64,000 nucleotides of DNA from an uncultured Oscillibacter sp. (GCF_947654275.1 NZ_CANTJS010000002.1:1-64000), one strand, 5' to 3'. Shown: positions 1 to 9,118, numbered from the stretch's first letter. A program made the numbers and translations. Notes: a model not told the origin generated them from the letters alone.

Positions 1-86
1 GCTTTCAGGGACAGGGATTTGTCCCGCAGGTGGTGGTTGGACATGACGGTGTAATTTGTATTTTTCTTGACATGAAATATTGCCAT
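1..86 (-). CDS. Replication initiator (RepA N-terminal type), 5' end only
   Basis: The reverse strand opens with an ATG preceded by a GAAAGGAG ribosome site and encodes about 28 residues beginning MAIFHVKKNTNYTVMSNHHL before the window edge cuts it. This start, with 'LRDKSLSLKA' following, is what I recall for the helix-turn-helix replication initiator (RepA N-terminal/DUF6017-like) proteins of mobilizable and conjugative elements in gut Clostridia. In those elements it would start replication of the excised circle. It is divergent from the neighbouring recombinase. The identification rests on a short N-terminus recalled from memory, so it is moderate. Confidence 0.5.
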   Translation of the reverse strand, partial: MAIFHVKKNTNYTVMSNHHLRDKSLSLK

Positions 87-165
87 TTCCGCTCCTTTCA
101 GCGTGTAAAGCGACGTCTCCGGCCAGATTGGGGCAGGGAACGCCACTTTTTGTTTCGTACATACC

Positions 166-1689
166 ATGCTTGCCCGCCGTCCATACCCATTGATTTTCTT
201 GTGTTTTGAGAAGTATCGTTATCTAACGCCGTCTTTCGACCGGCCTATGTTCAATCAGATGATTGCCGATGCCAAAGCTGGGAAAATCAATCTGATACTA
301 TGCAAAGACCTCAGTCGCCTCGGCAGAGACTACATCGAGGCCGGACGGTTTACGGACATCGTGTTTCCCAGCATGGGCTGCCGGTTCATCGCACTCAATG
401 ACGGCGTGGACACCATCCACAAAAACAATGAGATGCTGGTCATTTTGAAAAACGTCATGAACGATCTCTATGCACGCGACACCAGCAGCAAAATCCGCGC
501 TGTCAAGCAGTCCACCTTCAGGACGGGGAAGTATGTCGGGTGCTACGCTCCTATCGGCTACCGAAAATCCCCGGCGGACAAGCACATTCTTGAAATCGAC
601 CCTGTGACCGCCCCTGTCGTTCTCCGCATTTTCGATATGCGCTTGCAGGGGGACAGCTTTCGGAAAATCGCCCGGACACTGAATGAGGAGGGCGTACCCT
701 CGCCCCGTAGCTTCTACTACATGGCGGAGGGCAGGCCGAACCTGCGGTGCGAGACGTCCTACTGGAACGATGTGACGGTCAAGACCATTCTGCGGAATGA
801 GGTCTACCTGGGCCACATGGTGCAGAACAAAACCGGTACCGTTTCCTACAAGGTCCACAAGCAGGTCAGCAAGCCGAAAGAGGACTGGATCAAGGTGGAG
901 CATACCCATGAGCCGCTCATCTCCCAGGAAGTCTGGGACGCCGTTCAGAGGCTGGACAATCATCCGTCAAAGGGGCGCTCCGGCAGTGATGGGGTGATCT
1001 CCCTGTTTGCTGGTGTCCTTTACTGTGTGGACTGCGGAGGCTCCATGCGGTATCAAAGGGACTACCGCAGCCGAAAGCGCCACGCCGATGGGCATTTTGG
1101 CGGGTTTCAAGCCTACTCATGTAACCGCTATATGAGCGGTGGCAAAGCGGCCTGTACCTCGCACTACATCAACTGTAAGGTGCTGACGAAGCTGCTTTTG
1201 CTGGACATCCACGCCAAGGCGATGCTGGCGCAGAACAGCCCCGCCACCCTTAAGGAGAAAATCCTCGCTCAGAAAAACGTTGCCAGCATGGAGCAGACAA
1301 AGGCACTCCGGGCAACGCTGGCGCTGCTGGACAAGCGGCTGGCCGAGTTGGAAAAGCTGGTGGTGTCGCCCTACGAGGACAAGGTGAAGGGCATCATGCC
1401 GGAGGCGCTGAGTGTCCAGCTGATAAACCGCTATGAGGACGAACGCCGGGGCAAGCTGGAACAGCGGACGCAGCTCACCGCCCAACTGGAGGCCACCCAG
1501 GAGGACGAGCAGGCCACCGACGAATGGCTGGCCGTCATCCGCGATTATACCCAGCTTGAGGAACTGGATCGCCCCACGCTCCTGCGGCTGGTGAAGCGCA
1601 TCGAGGTGGGCGAGAAGTATGAAATCACCGGGGAGACCCACCGCGACATCAAAATCTATTACAACTTTGTCGGTTATGTGGAACTCTGA
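166..1689 (+). pseudogene. Large serine recombinase (TnpX/TndX type), N-terminus lost
   Basis: Family homology starts only at about residue 25 (FDRPMFNQM) and continues through the end of the resolvase fold (LSRLGRDYIEAG), the recombinase domain (residues ~120-270), a zinc ribbon (CVDCGG ... C ... C, residues ~287-330) and a C-terminal coiled coil (~370-440). Large serine recombinases excise and integrate elements such as Tn4451 and Tn5397 through a 2-bp crossover. The first ~60 residues of the catalytic domain, including the nucleophilic serine and its arginines, are absent; the residues before position 25 are unlike the family. No ribosome site precedes the nominal start. It should therefore be catalytically dead. 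The zinc ribbon and DNA-binding part are intact, so DNA binding without cleavage is conceivable but unproven. Confidence 0.75.
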
Positions 1690-1705
1690 AATTTATCATT
1701 CTTTA

Positions 1706-1879
<174 letters not shown>

Positions 1880-1914
1880 TTATCATACCACAACCGGCAC
1901 AAAGCTTCAATGCT

Positions 1915-2173
1915 TTACAGTGCGATATTTTGATTGAGAATGCGGCTGACCTTTCCTTCCGCGGTTTCGGCGGCGTCCTTGTTGAAATAAGCGTTGACGG
2001 TATAGATCGTCCCGTCAATCTCCCGCACGGGGGAATTGGTGCTTTTTCAGCCAGTCCAGCCGGTCAGCGTGGGACAGTCCGGCGAGAAAAATCGCCGTTA
2101 CATTAACCTTTTTCATCGCTTCATCATATATTTTTGCATCCTTTTTGGTCGATTTAAGTATTATCGGGTTCAT
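1915..2173 (-). pseudogene. TnpW-like small transposon protein, frameshifted
   Basis: An ATG with a strong GGAAGGAG site opens a 52-residue frame (MNPIILKSTKKDAKIYDEAM...) that stops at 2015. A second frame, offset by one base, then carries REIDGTIYTVNAYF followed by KDAAETAEGKVSRIL, the pattern of transposon-encoded TnpW-family proteins (a short 'GTTYxVxxxF ... ETAxDKxxRLI' unit) and ends at 1915. The simplest reading is one gene of about 85 codons split by a single-base frameshift near 2035. TnpW has no established biochemical function; it travels with Tn4451-type elements. The 52-residue front part might be a separate small gene. Confidence 0.45.
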
Positions 2174-2227
2174 CTGGCAACGCTCCTTCCCCCTGTGCTT
2201 ATATTGAGTTCGGTCCATGCGCTGGGC

Positions 2228-2435
2228 CTGCATTTCCTGAAAAGCAGTGTCCTGGTTGCAGTTTACGCCGGTGACGAACATGGCCCGTTCCTCTCCCTCA
2301 ACGGTCTTTCCCTCGTTGGCAGTGTTAATGGAGAACATTTTGTAAATCTGAGTAAATAGTCTTATCCGGGTTTTGGGCGTAGTCCACTACGCGGGCCAGA
2401 CTGTCCTTAACAGGCCAGATTTTAGTTGTTGCCAT
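2228..2435 (-). pseudogene. Relaxase N-terminal fragment, frameshifted and truncated
   Basis: The reading frame begins MATTKIWPVKDSLARVVDYA, the usual start of MobA/VirD2-like relaxases on Tn4451-type and conjugative elements, which nick oriT and pilot the strand into a recipient. It hits a stop right after LQNVLH; one extra A near 2326 explains it, because the next frame continues TANEGKTVEGEERAMFVTGVNC, the following family segment. Homology ends at about 2228 (AFQEMQ), where unrelated sequence leading into the TnpW-like gene takes over. The catalytic tyrosine/histidine region and the long C-terminus are therefore gone. The gene starts inside the expected end of mobC, as in intact elements. 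Confidence 0.65.
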
Positions 2436-2726
2436 CGTTTGTTCCCTCACTGGTATAAGCTGTCAGGATCAGCCACGCCAGCTCGTTTAGTTGGGCCGCT
2501 GTCCGCTACATGGCTGGGTGGTGAGGTTATCCCGCAGGACATTGACCTGCTGATAGAGGGTCTGGAATCGCTGGCGGAGGAATGTCGTAGCGGGTTTCCC
2601 TGCGCCCACCCGCCGGAGATACCTGGACAAGGGCAGGCCGCACCGTCTGGCCAGATGCTCCAGCTTCCGCTTTTCCTGCTCAGTCACCCGCACCTGGATA
2701 GCTGTCGTTCTCTTTCTGTCGGTCAT
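2422..2726 (-). pseudogene. MobC-like relaxosome protein, frameshifted near the end
   Basis: The start (MTDRKRTTAIQVRVTEQEK) is fixed by a GGAAGGAG site. The frame shows the ribbon-helix-helix segment of MobC accessory proteins (LARRCGLPLSRYLRRVG) and the family's YQQVNVLRDNL motif, then stops at 2487 after 80 residues. The expected terminal helix (AQLNELAWLILTAY) lies in another frame and would end at 2422, overlapping the relaxase start as in intact elements; a frameshift near 2500 is inferred. MobC helps open oriT for the relaxase. Confidence 0.6.
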
Positions 2727-2953
2727 TTGACGCTCCTTCCTGGCCGGGGTGATAGGGGTGGAACCCCTCTCAGCGCAAAGCGCCGCCCGTTTTTGGGGTG
2801 CCCCCGGCAACACAAAAGCTATGCTCGCTACCCCACAAGACAGGGCAGCGGGGCTGTCGTTTAGCGGCCACTTTTTCACGGAGCGACGAGGACAATGTTT
2901 CCATATTTTTATAGAGTTTGTTACATACAAATTTTCAGCGTGTTCACCGTTGC

Positions 2954-3049
2954 GGCATCATCGGTGATACCATTACTTGAACAGACAAAATGGCATCATG
3001 TATGATGCCACATGAAAGTGACGGCACATGACACCAATTTTGGCATCAT
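2954..3049. repeat. GGCATCAT iteron-like repeats, one pair forming a palindrome
   Basis: The octamer GGCATCAT occurs at 2954-2961, 2992-2999 and 3042-3049, and inverted at 3002-3009. The two middle copies form an 18-base perfect palindrome (GGCATCATGTATGATGCC). Direct plus inverted copies within 100 bases beside mobilization genes suggest binding sites for a MobC-like or replication protein; that role is inferred. Confidence 0.6.
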
Positions 3050-3072
3050 TCGTCAGGGGCAAAAAAGAAGCT

Positions 3073-3143
3073 GGTACATAGACGCACCAACCCCAGCGGG
3101 AGTGTTCCTCTCGCTGGGGTTCTTGTGTGGTTGTCTATGTACC
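3073..3143. repeat. Long two-step hairpin, possible nic-region structure
   Basis: Outer arms GGTACATAGAC (3073-3083) and GTCTATGTACC (3133-3143) pair perfectly; inner arms AACCCCAGCG (3089-3098) and CGCTGGGGTT (3112-3121) also pair perfectly around a 13-base loop. There is no T-run at either side, so it does not look like a terminator. Its position just upstream of mobC fits an oriT inverted repeat. Confidence 0.55.
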
Positions 3144-3299
3144 GGCTCAAAAGCCGCATTCAGTTCGCCCATCAAATGGGTGTTTGTCAATACACATCGA
3201 GATAATTTTCAAGAGAAAGTAATGATTTGTACTATTCTGCGTCTACGTAAGGCTCCCTTTATTTATCATTTTTTCTTCACTCATATAAGGTGTCCCTTT

Positions 3300-4192
3300 T
3301 CAATGGCAATCAATAGTAGACAAGAAGTAAAAAGAGACAAAAAGCAAGATGAGAAAAGATAAGAAAAAAAGCCCTGAAAGAAAACGAACGCCGGAAGCGG
3401 ATTGGATGGCGGATTTAATCTGGAGCTAATTGAAAAAAGACTCGATAGGTCGTCTGGAAGAAGCAACAGAGGAGTTAAAGCAATCACCAGAAGATAAAGT
3501 ATCCGTCGGCTTTTTCTTTCTGGGCGTAATAAGTTCGATTGCCTGGTTATCTCGAAGTGCAGCTTTCCAGGCAGAGTCGGTGTAGGCGCGGTCAGCAAAG
3601 AGTTTTCCGTTGGCAACAGGCGCACAATCCAAATCAACCTGTTTGGCAGCCCGGAGGTCACAAAGAGAGGTTTGGCTGATTTGGAACGCATACGGAATGG
3701 GTAGTTTTCCTGGCCAAAGCATCACAAAGGCGTGGAGCTTAACTCCATGATACCACTCTTTTCGTGTGGCATGTAGCACTTGTTGCACAACGGTTTTCCG
3801 ACCTTGACTCCAGTGCTGTTGGAACGTCTTGCCAGCATGATTGGACAGGAATCCACCGCATAGCAATGGGAATCCTCGCTGCGAGCTTGAATTGCCTCCA
3901 GCCAAATTTCCGATAAAGCCCAAAACGCTCCAGCAATACGGTTCAATCTGCGGCAAAATGCCTGGTAGCTGGGCAGAGCCGGAAACCACACGAAAAGATG
4001 ACTTTTCGTGTAGTTATAGATCGCTTTCCGTGTCAACAATTGCTGTCCTTTGTCCCACAGGTAGACCGTAATCAACTCCTCATCTGTAAATTGGGGACAA
4101 TTGTTGTTGCTTTGGCGTTGTAATTCTTCTCTAAATCTGCTACCATTGCATCGGCAAATGGTGCAGTATAATTCGATGAGGTTGTTTTCCAC
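3300..4192 (-). pseudogene. IS982-like transposase, frameshift plus nonsense codon
   Basis: The first frame (156 codons from ATG) carries CPQFTDEELITVYL, FPALPSYQAFCRRLNRI and the DDE-type segment YAVDSCPIMLA. After a frameshift near 3770 a second frame continues with YHGVKLHAFV, FADRAYTD and RRPIESFFN. A TAG then replaces what is normally a tryptophan, after which LQIKSAIQSASGVR continues the family C-terminus. Total span is about 297 codons, the usual size of an IS982-type transposase. Two or more inactivating changes make it a dead copy. Confidence 0.65.
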
Positions 4193-4253
4193 AAATCCAG
4201 TCTCATCCTTTTTGTACCATTCGTCTTTATCTTTTTGATTTCTACTATTGATT
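3308..4253. mobile_element. Remnant insertion sequence with 13-bp inverted ends
   Basis: AATCAATAGTAGA at 3308-3320 is exactly the reverse complement of TCTACTATTGATT at 4241-4253. The pair brackets the dead transposase and gives an element of about 946 bp, typical of IS982-like elements. No clear target duplication is visible. The transposase frame appears to end just beyond the left repeat, so the true ends may lie slightly further out. Confidence 0.5.
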
Positions 4254-4348
4254 CACACTTTTCATATAGGTAACAGAGGAAACATACTATTCGATATACT
4301 TCCTCTGATGTCGAAAATATTAAATCAGCCTCAACAGGATTTGTTTTA

Positions 4349-4705
4349 TCAGAATAGATCCTTTAGTTGTGGTCTTTTTTTGAAAATAGTTTCGTCAACA
4401 ATGTTGTATTTAGACCAAGAATCGTCACTCGTATGATAAACAATAAAGTCGTTTTCGCCACAATCAACCACAGGTATTAAGCCCAAATCTTTGAAGTCAA
4501 CGTGAAGGTCAGCTTGGGCATCGAGAATTTCTGCAAGTGAAAGCGTCCTAAATTCGTCATCGAAAAAGACGCTTTCCTTTGAGAAAGATAACATCTGCTT
4601 CACCATTGTCGGTAGTGTAAGACCACACATGGCCTCCACACAATGCACAACATCATTATTGATAGATACGCTCTCTAGCTTTACGAGATATTCCTTTCGT
4701 GTCAC
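4349..4705 (-). CDS. SUKH-like (SMI1/KNR4) immunity protein
   Basis: A 118-residue acidic, cytosolic protein with no signal peptide. The segment LGLIPVVDCGENDFIVYHT resembles the core beta-strands of SUKH superfamily proteins, the most common immunity proteins beside polymorphic nuclease toxins. The start is GTG, overlapping the stop of the upstream HNH gene by four bases (GTGA), so translation is coupled. In such pairs the immunity protein binds and blocks the toxin. The placement beside an HNH protein is the stronger argument; the fold assignment comes from short motifs only. Confidence 0.55.
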   Translation of the reverse strand: MTRKEYLVKLESVSINNDVVHCVEAMCGLTLPTMVKQMLSFSKESVFFDDEFRTLSLAEILDAQADLHVDFKDLGLIPVVDCGENDFIVYHTSDDSWSKYNIVDETIFKKRPQLKDLF

Positions 4706-5325
4706 GAACCAGCACCTCCAAGCATTTTATCCATCTTAGTATATGGACTATCCGGAGAATGAACACCCTGCTTATCATAATGAACCTCTGCGTTAAGCGG
4801 TGTGATATTCTTAACTTCGTTTTTTCCACCCATTCCAAGCGGTTGAATATGATGTGCGTCATAATCGCTTCCGGCTTTTCTGATGAGTCTTCCATTGGCA
4901 GAATATACGTCATGTTCGTATTTGGGCCATGGCCGTCCGTGTTCTCCTTCCCATTGTTTTTTCAAATCTGCTTTTACATCATCAAATTCATCCCTCCGCT
5001 TGGCAACCTCATCTGGCGGCAATTTTTCCAAGTCAGCCACCTCAAATGGGCGATCAGGGATGGTTTCGGGACATTCAGACTTGTTTTTCAAGTCCTTAAA
5101 ATACTCATCAAGCGTTTGTTCTAAGTCTTTTTCAGCACCATCGGTTTCTTCCGTTTCTGGAGTATCACACGCTTCGTCGGGTGCTTCAGAGTAGAATAGG
5201 TTATCCCAAAAGGTTTTGCACGTTTGGAAATCCACTGTGCCCTCCGGCTTGATTTCTTTATATTTGTTGACCTCTGGCCGTTGCGTTAAATCCTTAATTT
5301 CTCCGCCAGCAGCATCATTAAACAT
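4702..5325 (-). CDS. HNH nuclease domain protein, probable toxin
   Basis: The 207-residue protein has an acidic, low-complexity first half (residues ~45-85 rich in E and D) and a C-terminal HNH domain: YDAHHIQPLGMGG at about residue 155, then NITPLNAEVHYD and a last histidine. AHH supplies the metal/general-base histidines, and the NI..L......H segment is typical of HNH/WHH-type toxin domains that cut DNA. The start was placed at the ATG overlapping the upstream stop (TGATG), with an AGGGGG site ahead; a TTG eight codons earlier is less likely. It lies between the HerA-type fragment and a SUKH-like gene, with overlaps on both sides. It could equally be a nuclease effector of a defence operon rather than a secreted toxin, since no export signal is visible. 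Confidence 0.65.
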   Translation of the reverse strand: MFNDAAGGEIKDLTQRPEVNKYKEIKPEGTVDFQTCKTFWDNLFYSEAPDEACDTPETEETDGAEKDLEQTLDEYFKDLKNKSECPETIPDRPFEVADLEKLPPDEVAKRRDEFDDVKADLKKQWEGEHGRPWPKYEHDVYSANGRLIRKAGSDYDAHHIQPLGMGGKNEVKNITPLNAEVHYDKQGVHSPDSPYTKMDKMLGGAGS

Positions 5326-6125
5326 CACACAACGCCCCCTTTTTCCCAATACAGCTCTGTAAACCTACAAAAAAGATCCTGATAAGAAATATCCCGTTCG
5401 GCTTGTTCATACACAATCAGCGCAAGAACGAGGTTAATCTGCCGTTGTGTATATCCCTTTAAGGATGGCTCCAGCAACTCAACGACTCGGTTTGACCAAT
5501 TTCCAATATCTTTACATTCTTTAGAAGCTTGAATGGCTTTTTCTGCCCGAAAGAAGTCATATACCAGCGTTCTTAGAGATTCAACCGCTTTTTTACCCTC
5601 GGCGGTGATATACTTGATAAAATCACACTTCACCGTTGTGTCCAATCGAGATTGGACAATTCTTTCCCAAAGTTGCTGTATATCAACTCTATCGCCCCTT
5701 CGGTAGAGTTCCTTGTTCATTATGAAATCAAGCAAGGTTTCCTCCATAGGCTCACCTTGCGGATCAGAGGCTAAAGACTGTGCTTTTGGTTCTACCCAGC
5801 CGACACTCTCGTACTTGTCTACTTTACATAGAACGGGTTCCAGCCAGTCACTCTGCGTAATGGCAGCTATGCCCTTTTCCAATCTACCCAGTTCAATGAT
5901 TTGTTTGTCATCCAAGCCAGAAGCCCTTCCAACCAGTTCTCTGTCAGAAAAATCAGGCAATCTCAGGATAATTTTTGTATTGGTGTTGCGAATTACTGAC
6001 ATATCTAACAGCCCTGGAGATTGATCAGCAATAATGAATCCCTCGCCATATGTCCGCATCTCAGCAATAGAATTTGCCAACAACTCAACGGATTTTCCAA
6101 GCAGGTTAGCTCCTTCTGTTGTTTG
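5325..6125 (-). pseudogene. HerA-type ATPase, C-terminal portion only
   Basis: Roughly 265 codons matching the C-terminal part of HerA/DUF87-family ATPases: SIAEMRTYGEGFIIADQSP, then NTNTKIILRLPDFSDRELVGRA, a hallmark of the second half of the motor domain, followed by a helical tail. HerA-type motors are hexameric DNA translocases that partner with nucleases. The Walker A loop and the Walker B strand that should precede this segment are absent, and homology begins within about 20 bases of the stop of the upstream dynamin gene. No good start codon with a ribosome site exists at the front. It is read as an N-terminally deleted remnant, although the end is precise and overlaps the HNH start by one base. 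Confidence 0.6.
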
Positions 6126-6142
6126 CTCTGTAGCCGTCCGTT

Positions 6143-8199
6143 TTAACTGATTTCTCCATTTTCAGAGATTGCCTTTTGTACTGCTGCCATGAAAGAGTCT
6201 CTCTGCTGCTCCAGAAGTTTTTGGCGAAACGAACGGAAATTATCAGTGAAATCTTTGAAAACACTATCTATTATAGAACGAACCGCTTTTTTATCTTTAT
6301 CCTTAACCTCGACTCTACCCAGGCCGAAGAACCATCCCTTCAGCCTGCGTTTGAGAGCATCCTTTGTATGGCCAACGATGGTTCCGTTCAGTGTTTCTGG
6401 GTCAAGTTTCAACTCTTTGAGAGTGCTAATCGGTATAGCATCGGAAGACATACGCATGGCCCCATATGCCTCGGCAATGGCAGCTGTAATTGTATCGTTT
6501 AGCTGATCTATATTCCTTTGAATGCCAGAAATTTGCTCCTGATTGCTGTCTTTCAAAGATTTTGCACGATTGGCCAATTTAGCCAAGGCCCGGTCAACGC
6601 TATCAATAATCGCAAAGGCTTTAACTGCTGTGGCATATTTCTCGCCGTATTGCATAATCTCCTGCTCAAGAGCGTATAAACCAGCACAAATAGAAAGTGC
6701 CACAGGTTCATCGCCATTCCCTTTTGCCTCTGCCAATGCGCTATCACACTTTTCTAGCATTTTACCAGTGGCGTTTTCGGAAGTTGCACAGCGATTTTGG
6801 CGATAGCAAAAGCTCGTAGGAACTACATCCATTTCCAGTGTAACTTTTCCAGCCTCAAAAAAGCCTCTGTCTTCGTCAGTTGCAATTCCATTTGTAACGG
6901 CCTTTGCGGCATACCCATATCTTGCGGATATAAAAAACAGCTTTTTATCCGATAGCTTGATACTTAGAGTATCATCATCCTTACTTTTGATTGTCTGTTG
7001 TTGCAAGATGCACCGCGCATCGGCAGTCTGCGTGTTGGCCTTGTTAATTACGAAAAGTGAGCGACCAAGGTCAATACTTGTCTTGCTGCTGTTTTCTTCA
7101 GCTTTCCTTAGATGATCTAACAAGACGTTATTTCCTTCGCCCTCCAAACCATCTGGCTTCACAACAAAAATAAGGATGGATTGACTCTGTTCTTCAAGTG
7201 CTTCACCTAATATTTGTTGATGTTCACGATAATTGCTGTCCGTTCCCGGTGTATCATAAATTACAAACTGCACCTTCTCGCTATCCAACGGAATTGGGAA
7301 CAGGATAGTTATCTCCGAGGCAATTTCTCCGTCTTGGTGTCCATTCAGATGTTGAAGGATTTTATAGATTTGCTCATGTTGCTTGCTTCTGGATTCCTTA
7401 ACATCATTCATTACTTGCTGAATTTCTGTCCTAACAGTGCTTTCAGCGGGACCCTTAGAGAATTCGAAGCACTGTGCAGCTGAATTCCATTCGATTTCAG
7501 AAGTAATTCCGAAAATTGAGAACCCAATTTTGACATTCTCCCCCGGTTTTGGACTGCATATCTTGAACATCTTGGCGGTTTCTGATTTGATGCTCTCTGG
7601 TAGTATGCGATAACCCAAAATTGCATTGATGAGGGCAGACTTACCTGCACTGTAAACTCCAGCAAAACAAAGGCTGACGCGATTATCAGAGAGACTATCA
7701 ATTTTACTCTTAATATTCTGGATTTCCTCATGGATTTGACGTGCGAAACTGTCTGCGCTCTGTTTTACCTGATTATTTTCCAGATCGACTTCATACAATT
7801 TCTGTCGGTGACTTGCCAAAATAGATGCGGCCTGTTCGCCATATTTCTTAACCTCTGAATATGTTGTTGCCATATCAGGCAGTTCAGTAAGCGAGGTCAA
7901 ATTGATTTTACATTTCTTAGACTGAGCATTATACAGATCAACCATCTGAACCAGGTCCTCATAATCAAGTTTCGTTGTAACCACCTGTATATCCACAGAC
8001 TTCAGCCCATCAAAGGCATTAGCAATATCATCAAAAAAGGCGTTGCCATGATCTTGAAGAACAAATTTCCCTTTTTGATTCATATACTGCATTAGGCGGC
8101 TATCGGGCCTGATTGGAATATTGTGTCTATTTTGAAACCGCTGGAACTCAACTTCCTTTTTGCGGGATGATATTTCATCACCAGTATCTGCTTATTCAT
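6143..8199 (-). CDS. Dynamin-like GTPase, with an N-terminal frameshift
   Basis: A large GTPase of the bacterial dynamin family: P-loop AGVYSAGKSALINA (about residue 145 of the long frame), switch/G3 motif YDTPGTDSN (~281), G4-type INKAN (~349), then a long helical region (stalk) to the C-terminus. Such proteins bind membranes or act in anti-phage and toxin-export loci. The uninterrupted frame starts at 8092, but without a ribosome site. A perfect GGAGG site precedes an ATG at 8199, whose frame reads MNKQILVMKYHPAK and would join the long frame (KEVEFQRFQNRHNIPIRPDS) if one base were added in an A5 run at 8157-8161. I therefore place the true start at 8199 and infer a frameshift. Its GC content is visibly below that of the chromosome around it. 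Confidence 0.7.
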
Positions 8200-8214
8200 G
8201 CCCTACCTCCAAGC

Positions 8215-8415
8215 CTACTTTCTATCCTTAATTTCTTGCCATAGCTCCGTTGCTGTGTCCGCAATGAGCAGGGAATCTGCTACAATGAACGGCAGTTTTA
8301 GCCACTTGCTTCGCCTGCTTTGCGTAGCCATGAACGCTCCTAAAGATGTCAATAGTAGTAAAGCGTTCTTACGATCCAAGCGATCCAGCCGTTCTTCAAT
8401 AGTTTTTGGACTCAC
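8215..8415 (-). CDS. Small hydrophobic protein upstream of the dynamin-like gene
   Basis: A 66-residue product starting at GTG behind an AAGGAGG site. It begins with a charged helix (IEERLDRLDRKN), then a hydrophobic stretch (ALLLLTSLGAFMA), basic residues, and a second hydrophobic run (LPFIVADSLLIADTA). This suggests one or two membrane helices. I recognise no family. It ends 16 bases before the dynamin gene's ribosome-bound ATG and is likely co-transcribed and perhaps coupled to it; a membrane partner for the GTPase is a reasonable guess. Confidence 0.5.
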   Translation of the reverse strand: MSPKTIEERLDRLDRKNALLLLTSLGAFMATQSRRSKWLKLPFIVADSLLIADTATELWQEIKDRK

Positions 8416-8435
8416 TGAAATAGCCTCCTTTGTTT

Positions 8436-8911
8436 TTAACTGATAACTTCAATCAAGTTGCCATGACTTCGTAACCATACATCTATTCCGGTGCCGAATA
8501 CTTCCAGATCAACGGTATAAACACCACATTCTTCCGACAAAATAGTTGCGGTTGGTAATCTATCTAAGACAGCATCTATGTCATAGTCACAGTATTTGAA
8601 TTGAACCTTTCTCAACTGACCACTATACATGAATTGAACTCTCTTTCGGAACGCTCCTTCTTCAAAGCGGCTTTTATATGGTAAGGAAAACCTATCTTCC
8701 AATACTTTGGATTCTTAATTCTATCAATTTGATAGATGGCAGGGACATGGATCATTTGCAATCGTAAACTTTTTTTTACATTTTCATCTTTAATGAAAGC
8801 TGAAAAATAAAAGTAATATTTCGAGAACATGATAGAAACAGGTTTTATTCTGCGCATCACTGCGGTGTGATCCTTAATACGCTCATACCATTCTTCGACA
8901 CTATCTCCCAT
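8436..8911 (-). pseudogene. WYL-domain regulator fragment, frameshifted
   Basis: The upstream frame (from 8911) reads KYYFYFSAFIKDEN and ends VPAIYQIDRI..., the sensing part of WYL-domain transcriptional regulators. The second frame (to 8436) continues RKRVQFMYSGQLRKVQFKYC and finishes with a small alpha/beta tail (VYTVDLEVFG). One frameshift near 8640-8690 joins them. The N-terminal DNA-binding domain is missing or lost. WYL regulators often control defence operons, which fits the genes downstream, but this copy is broken. Confidence 0.5.
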
Positions 8912-8932
8912 GATACAACATATTATATTCTG

Positions 8933-9118
8933 CTAGGATTTGTTTGTCAATCTTGATAAAATCCGCAGAATGTATAACACTTGCTCCCGCAAATATCTTC
9001 TGTGCCGCTGGCCCCAGATACCAATAGGAACACTTTCCGGCACCGTGAGATTCGGGAGAGGATAATCTCCCTCTTGGCGGTAAGTCCCATCAATTTGTTC
9101 AAATGTAGACTTCTCCAT
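8933..9118 (-). pseudogene. TnpV fragment
   Basis: It begins MEKSTFEQIDGTYRQEGDYP behind a GGAGGG site and contains IGIWGQRHRRYLREQ, the signature of transposon-encoded TnpV proteins. Family members are about 110-120 residues; this one diverges after the signature and stops at 61 residues, so the C-terminal half is missing. TnpV's role is unknown; it marks Tn4451-type elements and here gives the right-hand limit of recognisable element genes. Confidence 0.6.

Larger units (their letters stand above)
2727..3299. other. Non-coding stretch upstream of mobC: oriT candidate region
   Basis: No convincing gene lies here. It holds a cluster of GGCATCAT octamers and a long hairpin (both listed separately), a layout expected for an origin of transfer next to mobC, followed by AT-richer sequence leading into the dead insertion sequence. 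The right-hand 150 bases show no recognisable signal. Confidence 0.4.
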
